Assembly: GCA_002686855.1 (NCBI GenBank)
Contig: NYYQ01000038.1
Coordinates: 1-34,399 of the forward strand
Length of the DNA: 34,399 nucleotides
Reading direction: 5' to 3'
Origin: Candidatus Woesearchaeota archaeon
GTDB taxonomy: Archaea > Nanobdellota > Nanobdellia > Woesearchaeales > GW2011-AR4
Shown here: positions 1 through 6,909 of the stretch, piece after piece
How the letters are laid out: each line of letters opens with the position of its first letter
Position numbering within the stretch: the stretch's first letter is position 1
Program-made: the position numbers and the translations under genes
The notes under the pieces: model-generated
Told to the model about the DNA's origin: nothing
What the model saw: only the letters and a program-made list of their open reading frames with translations
Database searches by the model: none

Positions 1-2
1 AG

Positions 3-65
3 GTTTCATTTGATGCTCCATCCACTGTTCAAGGAGCGGAAAGTGGTGACTTCTTTTTAAAATAA
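3..65 (+). CDS. C-terminal end of an upstream protein (partial)
   Basis: The window opens inside an open frame that reads 20 codons from base 3 to a TAA at 63-65 and ends ...GAESGDFFLK. This frame is preferred over frame 1, which also stops near base 60, because it gives a more protein-like peptide (VSFDAPSTVQGAESGDFF) and because a terminator-like hairpin begins just after its stop. Too little remains to name a family. Confidence 0.4.
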   Translation, partial: VSFDAPSTVQGAESGDFFLK

Positions 66-68
66 ATA

Positions 69-127
69 TTGAGTGCCGGTCATGCCATCCAGTCTGTGAC
101 TGGTGGTAGGCACTCAACTAATTTTTT
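69..127 (+). terminator. Hairpin plus T tract, terminator-like
   Basis: A perfect 9-base inverted repeat, TTGAGTGCC at 69-77 and GGCACTCAA at 109-117, encloses a second stem: CCAGTC at 89-94 pairs with GACTGG at 98-103 around a TGT loop, extended by 85-87 with 104-106 past one bulged T. The GC-rich structure stands out in AT-rich surroundings. It starts 3 bases after the upstream stop and is followed by six T residues at 122-127. The arrangement resembles an intrinsic terminator. Archaeal termination mainly needs the T tract, so the two-part stem could also be a small structured RNA or an mRNA 3'-end stabiliser. Confidence 0.55.
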
Positions 128-197
128 GTTTGACATGAATCCTGGCTTAGAAAGTGTCACATTATTTCGGAATTATACAGAAACCAAAATTATAGAA

Positions 198-259
198 ATA
201 TTTATAAAAGAAGAATGCTAAAATCTCATTATTCAGAGTAAACTTAATTTTAAGGTGAT
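198..259 (+). promoter_or_regulatory. TATA box and ribosome binding site for the 2TM gene
   Basis: An archaeal TATA-like box, ATATTTATAAAA, lies at about 198-209. It predicts transcription from near base 230 and so a leader of about 33 bases. The leader ends with AGGTGAT at 253-259, complementary to the archaeal 16S rRNA 3' end, 3 bases before the ATG at 263. This is one of the few genes here with a clear Shine-Dalgarno sequence, which supports the chosen start. Confidence 0.5.
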
Positions 260-262
260 TAC

Positions 263-550
263 ATGGGAAATAATATTTCACTGGAAGAATATAAAAAATG
301 GAATAGGCGGTTGATCCTTAAAGAAGAAAAAAGATTTTTTCTCAAACATTTTACAGTATATATAGTCGTAAACATTTTGCTTTTATTCATTCTATTTTTG
401 CACTTTATAGATCTTATAGATCTTATAATACCTTTCTTTTGGTGGGGCACTGGTGTGTTGTTGCATTATCTTTGGGCTGTGCACTTTCTTGAAAAGAGGC
501 TAAAATCAAACGAAGAAGAAGCAATGAATCTTGCTAAAAGATCCAAGTAA
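263..550 (+). CDS. 2TM-domain membrane protein
   Basis: A 95-residue protein with a basic, charged N-terminus and two hydrophobic helices at about residues 30-47 and 53-70, separated by FIDLIDLI, followed by an acidic/basic helix to the C-terminus. The layout (aromatic-rich first helix with HFTVYIVVN, then FFWWGTGVLLHYLWAV, then a charged tail) matches the Pfam 2TM domain, a small family of unknown function in bacteria and archaea often found near sensory proteins. The IDLIDLI stretch is encoded by a tandem ATAGATCTT repeat. The gene converges on the phosphopantetheinyl transferase gene, with only 11 bases between their stops. Confidence 0.7.
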   Translation: MGNNISLEEYKKWNRRLILKEEKRFFLKHFTVYIVVNILLLFILFLHFIDLIDLIIPFFWWGTGVLLHYLWAVHFLEKRLKSNEEEAMNLAKRSK

Positions 551-561
551 TAACTTTAATA

Positions 562-1212
562 TCATTTTTTCTTCATTATTGTTATAGAATGAACATATTT
601 TTTATCATACTTTACTTTTATATAATGAATTTTTAATTTTCTTTTTTCCATAATATTTTTAAGATTCTTAGAGCATTTTATTTTCACTGAACCTTGTTTT
701 AATATATTCACGATGCTTAATGATTTTGGCTTAAAATCACAATCTACGCACTTAAAAAAAGACTCTTTTATTGACAAAAAAATGACTAACGCCCTGCTAA
801 CTGAAATTTCGTTCTTTGCGCAGAAATTTTCAATTGCAATGCATTCTTCATCCGTTAAAAAATATTTAATAAATCTACTTTCATTTAATTTAGCGTTGCA
901 ATGCTCTATATCCACTCCAATCCTATAATCTTCATCAACAATGCCTACATAAACTCTATCGTGTTTATGGGAAATAGACAAATCATATTTTTCGTTGGTA
1001 AAAATCGGCCTTCCGGTCTTAGAATAGCTGATGGACGAATTTTTTGTCTTCTTTCCTAATAATTTTTTAGCTGTATAATAAGAATAAATTTTTTGCTTAA
1101 TTAGTCCTGTATTTTTTGTTTTGTAAATACTAACCAGTTCTGTATTTGAAAGATAGGATTTAGCTTCATCTAAATCAAGGCTTGCCGATAATAACATTGT
1201 TTTAGCTTTCAT
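562..1212 (-). CDS. 4'-phosphopantetheinyl transferase (Sfp/EntD-like)
   Basis: A 216-residue protein with the signatures of the phosphopantetheinyl transferase superfamily: GRPIF at 67-71, LSISHKHDRV at 78-87, the metal-binding GVDIE at 99-103 (Asp101, Glu103) and LSIKESFFKC around Lys149-Glu150, equivalent to the W-(S/T)-x-K-E-A motif with Trp replaced. The enzyme transfers phosphopantetheine from CoA to the Ser of an acyl carrier protein. The only carrier domain in the window is in the adjacent upstream gene (Ser408), its likely substrate. The start is preceded by AAGGAT, 18 bases after the stop of the AT-ACP-KR-DH gene. Enediyne synthases carry the same activity as a C-terminal domain; here it is separate. 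Confidence 0.9.
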   Translation of the reverse strand: MKAKTMLLSASLDLDEAKSYLSNTELVSIYKTKNTGLIKQKIYSYYTAKKLLGKKTKNSSISYSKTGRPIFTNEKYDLSISHKHDRVYVGIVDEDYRIGVDIEHCNAKLNESRFIKYFLTDEECIAIENFCAKNEISVSRALVIFLSIKESFFKCVDCDFKPKSLSIVNILKQGSVKIKCSKNLKNIMEKRKLKIHYIKVKYDKKYVHSITIMKKK

Positions 1213-1230
1213 ATTATCCTTATTTTGATG

Positions 1231-4200
1231 CTATTTTGCTATTTTGAGCTTGATCCCATTAAATTCTAAAATTACCTCATTTTTCTCATTTACAATTTCA
1301 ACATCTCCAATAATATCTCTGGATGTAATCTTTTTAACATTCGGCAAAATATACAATATATTTGAAAAGATATTTTCAAAATGCGGAATTATTTCATATA
1401 CGCTCACAGGCAGGCTAAGGCCCTTGCCATTTTTTATGCCTATATAAGCTAATGACTGAAAGGCCGAGTCTATCCACTGTATTATTTTCCCATAAATTCC
1501 CGCATCCAATAAAGGAACCAGTTTTTTATTATCTACTTTGGCGACAATATTTTTTTTGTCTAAAAAAACTTTATCTATAACCTGAAAACTCGGCCCATGA
1601 AATAGCATGTTTTTATTATAAATGGAATCATTACTGATTGCTGATGCTGGTTTTTTAAACTTCTTAACCCTTTTTTTAGTTTTACTGCTCTTCAATTTCG
1701 CCTCACAAGAAGCATACGTAATTTTATTTTTTATTTTCATTGATAAATTATCTTTTAGCTTAATGCCTTCTGTAAACAAAGGCGCATCTTTATCCCCAAT
1801 CAATGTAGGATTTTTAATATTAAAATTAGACAGCACCGGGAAACCTTTAAAGTATAAACTGGATGAACACAAGAACATTGCTATACTCACAGCAGCAGGC
1901 ATGTAAATCACACCGTTAATACGATGGTCAGATAAATAAGTGTCTTCAGCCAAAGATAATATTTTTTTAAATGACAAATCCTGATCAGACGGTTCCACTT
2001 TCCCTATTAAAGATGAATACAATTGCAGGTTCTGCAACATAAAATGGTATTTTTCATAATCAGATTCATCGAAATAAAAGATTTCGCTGTTTTTTGATAA
2101 ACTGCTTAAATCATTAAAAAACAGCTCATTTGCTTTTAAAGGGTCCAGCAAAGATATTCCTTTCTCTTTAAGAAAATACAGTGTTGCCTTGTTCGAGGTC
2201 ATGCCCACATCATCCCATGGGGGCCAATTTACTGAAATTGAAGATGATGACTTGGACGAGACATTGGTTTCAACAGCTAATTTGTTCAATATTTCATTAG
2301 CGCACGAATAGATTGTTTGACCCTCATTTCCAAATTTAGAAACGACCGAAGAAAAATTGATGACCTTGCTTGGATTATATATCAAAGACAGTTTGCCTAT
2401 GTTAAAACCTGAAAAAATTTTATTATTCAATTCTTCTTTTATCTCCTTTGTGGTTTTTTCTGCAAATAATCTGCTCATTTCAACACCTGCGCCATTTATT
2501 ATTATGTCAATTCTTTTATGTTTTCTTGCAATCTGTTGAAAAATAGCTTTCAAAGACCCATAATCAGTAGCATCTACCCGTTCATAGTGGACATTGGAAT
2601 TATGTTCGATTAATTTCTTTATATTCAATCTTACAGTGCCATCTCTCAAAGCAGATCTGCCTAATATGTAAATTATGGGACAATACTGCTTTGAAATTTT
2701 TTTTATTAGGGAGAATGCAATCCCCTTGGCTCCGCCAACCACAACCATAACAGTTTTCTTATTAATTTCAATCTTTTTGCCAATTCCAATTTTCTTAAGG
2801 CAGGCAACATATCGCTTGTTATCATGATACATAACATCTGCCTCATGAGGCTCGTAAAGTTCATAAGTCGCTTGCTGTACAGTACGTTTTTTACTCATCT
2901 CAGAATCAAAATGAATATGCTTGACAAAAATGTTAGGGTATTCTTTTTTTAATGATTTCAAAAAAGATACCATTCCAAAAACAAAAGGATGAGTATTTCC
3001 TTGGGTTATGATCGCAATGGAATAATCAGGCAAATATTTATTGCGATTAGCAATATATCTGAATATTCCGATGAAATTCATAAGACTCTTGCTTAGTATT
3101 TTTTCAAATGAAGAAAGAGACTCTTTGCTAAGGCTAAATGCGCTTTCATTGCAAAGGAAGATAATATTTTTTTTAGAATTATTTAAATTTCTAAACAGGC
3201 TTTTTTGAAAATTTTCGACATTAAAACTCTTGTTGAAAAAAGCTCCAAGGTCTATTATCAAATCAGAATGATTATTTTTCTCTATCAGATAGTTTTTGTT
3301 GAACTGGTTCGGAATCCATGAAGGAACATATCTGTTAAATTCACTCTTCTTTTTTCTTTTTTTAACCGAATTTTGACCGGAACTAGGCTTCTTTTTTAAG
3401 AAGCCAATCAGGTCAGCAACCCGACGAAACGCGGATAAATTGAGGTCATCATTTGGCGCTATATCTGATTTGTCTAAAACCTCGAAAACTATTTCTGCTT
3501 TTTTAATAGAGTCTATCCCCAAGTCCTCTCCAAACCTATCATCCAACGATATCTTTTCTATTTTATATCCGGTTATGTTGCTTATTGCTCTATTGACTAA
3601 AGATACAAATTTACTCTCTGTTGATAATATAATATCTTCTGATTTAGACAAATCTGACTTTTCAGTTTCTTTATCATTTATTTTTGCCTTTTTTGGAATC
3701 TTCTTAGTCACAGATTCAATTATTATGTCTTTTTTATCAGCTATTTCTTTAATAAACGCGCTTAAAACAGTTCCTGGCCCGACTTCTATAAAATATCCGC
3801 AACCAATCTTATCTATTTCATTTAGTTGATAGATAAAGTCAATAGGGGTAGTAATTTGTTTTTGTATGATATCTAGAATGTTATTATAAGAATAAGTTTT
3901 GCTGTTTATCAGCTGTTTCGAAACCGAAGAAAATATCCAGATTTTCGGCTTCTGTAAAGATAGTTTCCTTAATTTCAAAAGCTTTCCCATTTTAGATCCG
4001 ACATCTTCTAAAAGAGGAGAATGGTATGGCTGAGGCACATCAAGCACCTTTAACCTGATTTTGGCTTTTTTTAATATTTTTTTTATAACTTCCAGATCTT
4101 TTGGAACTACAGAAATAACAGTCTGTTCAGGGCTGTTTAAATTGGAAACATAATAATTGGTGTTAGCCAAAATTTTCCTGATTTTCTTTTTGTTTGCGTT

Positions 4201-4731
4201 TATTGCAACCATAAATCCCGCATCATTCTTTTTTGGGCTCCATACATCCCTATAATAAACCAGTTCAAGCATCTGTTCAAAGGATATGATTCCAGAAGCC
4301 ACTAGCGCGGCAAATTCACCAAAACTATGCCCCGTAATAACTCTGGGCTTAACACCTAGCGAAATCAACAATTCATGAAGGCCTGCTTCTAAGGTGAAAA
4401 GGCAAAGATTTGCAGTTATATCGATCTGATCCGATGGGATTTTTTCCGGAGAAAGAATATAATCCGAGGGCTTATGCAGCCCATACTTAAGGGCAAATTT
4501 ATCTGTTTTTTTGAATTTATTTCTGATAACACTATGGGCCAGGTATTCCTCTTTGAACATCCCGGGATACACAGATCCTTGCCCTGGGAAAACAAAGCAT
4601 ACTTTATCGAATTTTGATTCGGACCTGCTTAATTTTTTAAAAGCTATAGAATGCTCTCCGGAGAAATAACCTTTTGAAATTAAGTTAGCTCCGGGTGTAA
4701 GATTTTTTAAGCTTGGGCTTTTTTTTATCAT
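1231..4731 (-). CDS. Iterative type I polyketide synthase subunit, AT-ACP-KR-DH
   Basis: A 1166-residue multidomain enzyme. Residues about 43-345 form an acyltransferase: FVFPGQGS at 47-53, GHSFGE at 134-139 with nucleophile Ser136, and PYHSP with His237. Residues about 375-447 form an acyl carrier protein with GEDLGIDSIKKAEI and modification site Ser408. Residues about 560-845 form a ketoreductase: VVVGGAKGIA at 663-672, INFSSVVSKFGNEGQ from 791, Tyr808 and Asn812, then VNWPPWD. Residues about 920-1166 form a hot-dog dehydratase with DHRINGVIYMP (HxxxGxxxxP, His936), FHGPSFQ and IDSAFQ (Asp1088, Gln1092). Catalytic residues appear intact in all four. Domain order and the GNEGQ/ANEILNK motifs resemble PUFA and enediyne synthases. 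It begins 8 bases after the KS gene stop, indicating co-transcription, and should work with it in trans. No enoylreductase or thioesterase is present. Confidence 0.92.
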   Translation of the reverse strand: MIKKSPSLKNLTPGANLISKGYFSGEHSIAFKKLSRSESKFDKVCFVFPGQGSVYPGMFKEEYLAHSVIRNKFKKTDKFALKYGLHKPSDYILSPEKIPSDQIDITANLCLFTLEAGLHELLISLGVKPRVITGHSFGEFAALVASGIISFEQMLELVYYRDVWSPKKNDAGFMVAINANKKKIRKILANTNYYVSNLNSPEQTVISVVPKDLEVIKKILKKAKIRLKVLDVPQPYHSPLLEDVGSKMGKLLKLRKLSLQKPKIWIFSSVSKQLINSKTYSYNNILDIIQKQITTPIDFIYQLNEIDKIGCGYFIEVGPGTVLSAFIKEIADKKDIIIESVTKKIPKKAKINDKETEKSDLSKSEDIILSTESKFVSLVNRAISNITGYKIEKISLDDRFGEDLGIDSIKKAEIVFEVLDKSDIAPNDDLNLSAFRRVADLIGFLKKKPSSGQNSVKKRKKKSEFNRYVPSWIPNQFNKNYLIEKNNHSDLIIDLGAFFNKSFNVENFQKSLFRNLNNSKKNIIFLCNESAFSLSKESLSSFEKILSKSLMNFIGIFRYIANRNKYLPDYSIAIITQGNTHPFVFGMVSFLKSLKKEYPNIFVKHIHFDSEMSKKRTVQQATYELYEPHEADVMYHDNKRYVACLKKIGIGKKIEINKKTVMVVVGGAKGIAFSLIKKISKQYCPIIYILGRSALRDGTVRLNIKKLIEHNSNVHYERVDATDYGSLKAIFQQIARKHKRIDIIINGAGVEMSRLFAEKTTKEIKEELNNKIFSGFNIGKLSLIYNPSKVINFSSVVSKFGNEGQTIYSCANEILNKLAVETNVSSKSSSSISVNWPPWDDVGMTSNKATLYFLKEKGISLLDPLKANELFFNDLSSLSKNSEIFYFDESDYEKYHFMLQNLQLYSSLIGKVEPSDQDLSFKKILSLAEDTYLSDHRINGVIYMPAAVSIAMFLCSSSLYFKGFPVLSNFNIKNPTLIGDKDAPLFTEGIKLKDNLSMKIKNKITYASCEAKLKSSKTKKRVKKFKKPASAISNDSIYNKNMLFHGPSFQVIDKVFLDKKNIVAKVDNKKLVPLLDAGIYGKIIQWIDSAFQSLAYIGIKNGKGLSLPVSVYEIIPHFENIFSNILYILPNVKKITSRDIIGDVEIVNEKNEVILEFNGIKLKIAK

Positions 4732-4739
4732 TTTACGAA

Positions 4740-6788
4740 TCAGCTAACTTTAACCTCAGAGATTATTTCAAAATTTTGCTTGATTGCGATTCTTAATTTG
4801 GTCAATACCAGACAGCGCAAGCCTCCTCGCTTAAGATGTGTTTTCGATTTATTTAATTCCTCTTCGGTTCCCAGCAAGATGACCACCTCGCTATCCCCGG
4901 ATTGCAGTTCTGTAATGCCTGATTGCAGGGCAATAACAAAAGAATTAAAATCGGCATCTACATTGAAACTTTTACCGAGAAAATTGAACGCGTTGCATAC
5001 TCTTCCCGCTATAACATTATTTAAGGTTCCTGGCCCGGCATCTTCTGTTATTTTTGGGAACTTTTCTTTATGTTTCAACACGATTTTTTTGATCTTATTG
5101 CCTAAAGGGCTAAAATTGTCAGCTATCTCGAAATGTTTCACTCTTTTAGACAGTACACTCATCTGTTCACTGCAAAGACAAGTAGATGAAATAACAGATA
5201 TCCTGTCTTTTTCCATAGAATCAAAGCGGATATGATGTTTATTTATCGCTTCATGAACAGCAGCAATGGCCAGAATCTGCAATTTATCTATACTTGGCAA
5301 GCTCTTTGGAGTAATATTAAAAGAATGTTTCTTTATGTATTTTTCAGATTTTTTAGCGGAGACATATGATTGAGCCACAACAACTATCTTCTCATCAGCC
5401 TTTTTATCATTTTTTTTTGCAACATCAAAATTGCCCTTAAATTCTTCCAATATCAAATGATAATTTATACCCCCAAAACCAAATGAAGAAATTCCGAATT
5501 TTATCGGGTCTTTTCTAGGATTTAATTTTATAGGCTTTTTATTCACAAAAACTTTGTTTTTATTATTATATATCATCGAATTAAAATAAGGTGAAGGCGG
5601 TATAATCCTGTTGTTTACTGCAAGAATACTTTTCAACAAGCCTGCCGCTCCTGCAGTTCCTTTTGTATGGCCAATAATGGATTTAACAGATCCGATAGGT
5701 ATTTTTTTCTTTGAGTTCAGAAAAAATTCGTTTAAGGCTTCCAGTTCAGTGACATCCCCTATCTCTGTGCCAGTTCCATGACATTCAATAAAATCCACTT
5801 TCTTGTCCTCTAAACTCCCGTAAGCCTTTTTTAGCGCCCTTATCTGGCCGGGTTTTGATGGCGAGAACAAACTGCTGTATTTTCCATCACTGGAACAACC
5901 GCACGATCTTAGTATGCCTAAAATCTTATTTTTATATTTTATGGCATCCTCAACTCGTTGAAGGACAAATATTACAGCCCCCTCTCCCTGAACTAATCCT
6001 TTGGTTTTTTTGTCAAATGGATAGCACCTATCCGGAGATAAAGTTCCAGACTTGCTAAAAATTACAAAGTTCTCCGGCTCTAGAAAGTTATCTATACCTC
6101 CGGTAATCACAATATCGCTCTCATAAGATTTTAATTTTTTCATAGATACTTCTATAGCAGCAAGGGAAGAAGCGCACGCAGCATCAATTAAGCAGCCATC
6201 AGCCTCTATACCGTATTTTTCTTTTATATTTTCACACACAGAATTTGTTAGTGTATGCTGTACAGGAAGTTTTAACTTTTTTTTAAATCTCTTGAAATAA
6301 TCATTCAATAAATGAATGGCAGCATCTGGGTTCTTGTTAACGTGTTTTTTAATGTGTTTTTTCAAAGAGTTTTCCTCTTCTGTCATCTGATAATCCGGGA
6401 GTCTTTCATCTGGCCACCCGCAGCCAAGAATGATAGAAGCTTTTTTTGCTAAAAATGAATTTTTATTTACTTCTCTTATTGCTTGTTTTGCCGCTTCTAA
6501 TGCTAAGATGTGAAGCTTGTTGTACTCTGAATAATTGATCTTATTTTTTTCACATATTTTTTTTAGTGTTTCATCAGAAACGAATGCAGCATAATTAGAA
6601 ATAGTCTTATCTTCTTTATTTTCTTTAGATAGATAAAGTTTTTTGCTAAGCTTGTGCTCAGGAAGCTCCCTTACAGAGCATTTTCCCGATATTATGTTAT
6701 CCCAATATTTACTTGGATTCTCTGCATCCGGGAGCACACACCCCGCAGCAATTACACAAACATCATCATCACTGTAATTAGTTTTCAT
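4740..6788 (-). CDS. Polyketide ketosynthase with a second degenerate KS-like domain
   Basis: A 682-residue protein. Residues about 8-450 are a full beta-ketoacyl synthase with the Cys-His-His triad: Cys205 in IDAACASSLAA, His337 in ECHGTGTEIGD and His374 in GSVKSIIGHTKGTAG; FGISSFGFGGINYHLILE closes the fold. Residues about 465-682 look like a shortened, inactive second KS or chain-length-factor domain. GRVCNAFNFLGKSFNVDADF at 595-614 aligns with the active-site region, but Phe614 stands where the Cys should be, and no His motifs follow. A KS'-like segment followed by an acyltransferase (start of the next gene) recalls PfaB of PUFA synthases; the KS-CLF pairing recalls PfaC. The gene should catalyse the condensation step together with the next gene, which starts 8 bases downstream. 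Confidence 0.9.
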   Translation of the reverse strand: MKTNYSDDDVCVIAAGCVLPDAENPSKYWDNIISGKCSVRELPEHKLSKKLYLSKENKEDKTISNYAAFVSDETLKKICEKNKINYSEYNKLHILALEAAKQAIREVNKNSFLAKKASIILGCGWPDERLPDYQMTEEENSLKKHIKKHVNKNPDAAIHLLNDYFKRFKKKLKLPVQHTLTNSVCENIKEKYGIEADGCLIDAACASSLAAIEVSMKKLKSYESDIVITGGIDNFLEPENFVIFSKSGTLSPDRCYPFDKKTKGLVQGEGAVIFVLQRVEDAIKYKNKILGILRSCGCSSDGKYSSLFSPSKPGQIRALKKAYGSLEDKKVDFIECHGTGTEIGDVTELEALNEFFLNSKKKIPIGSVKSIIGHTKGTAGAAGLLKSILAVNNRIIPPSPYFNSMIYNNKNKVFVNKKPIKLNPRKDPIKFGISSFGFGGINYHLILEEFKGNFDVAKKNDKKADEKIVVVAQSYVSAKKSEKYIKKHSFNITPKSLPSIDKLQILAIAAVHEAINKHHIRFDSMEKDRISVISSTCLCSEQMSVLSKRVKHFEIADNFSPLGNKIKKIVLKHKEKFPKITEDAGPGTLNNVIAGRVCNAFNFLGKSFNVDADFNSFVIALQSGITELQSGDSEVVILLGTEEELNKSKTHLKRGGLRCLVLTKLRIAIKQNFEIISEVKVS

Positions 6789-6810
6789 AAAGCAATTGTA
6801 TTTGTTCTAA

Positions 6811-6820
6811 CTTATTAAAT
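6811..6820 (-). promoter_or_regulatory. TATA-like box upstream of the ketosynthase gene
   Basis: On the minus strand ATTTAATAAG lies with its centre about 27 bases before the ATG at 6788, the spacing expected for a leaderless archaeal transcript. It sits in a 121-base gap after the halogenase-like gene. The three synthase genes may therefore have their own promoter. Confidence 0.4.
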
Positions 6821-6909
6821 TAACTATTAACATATTTTTAATTTGAACTTCAGATAGCAAGCGCAGCCTAATCAACTATAGCGGAAGACACAAATATTTA
6901 TGTCAGCCA

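Noticed and set aside
69-117. Possible tRNA or CRISPR repeat at the first hairpin
   Set aside because: The outer and inner stems do not form a cloverleaf and no T-loop or CCA-like end is present; there is only one copy, so no array.
3440-3829. 129-codon plus-strand open frame inside the AT-ACP region
   Set aside because: It lies antisense to the conserved acyltransferase/ACP coding frame and its product has no recognisable domain; it is a by-product of the opposite strand.
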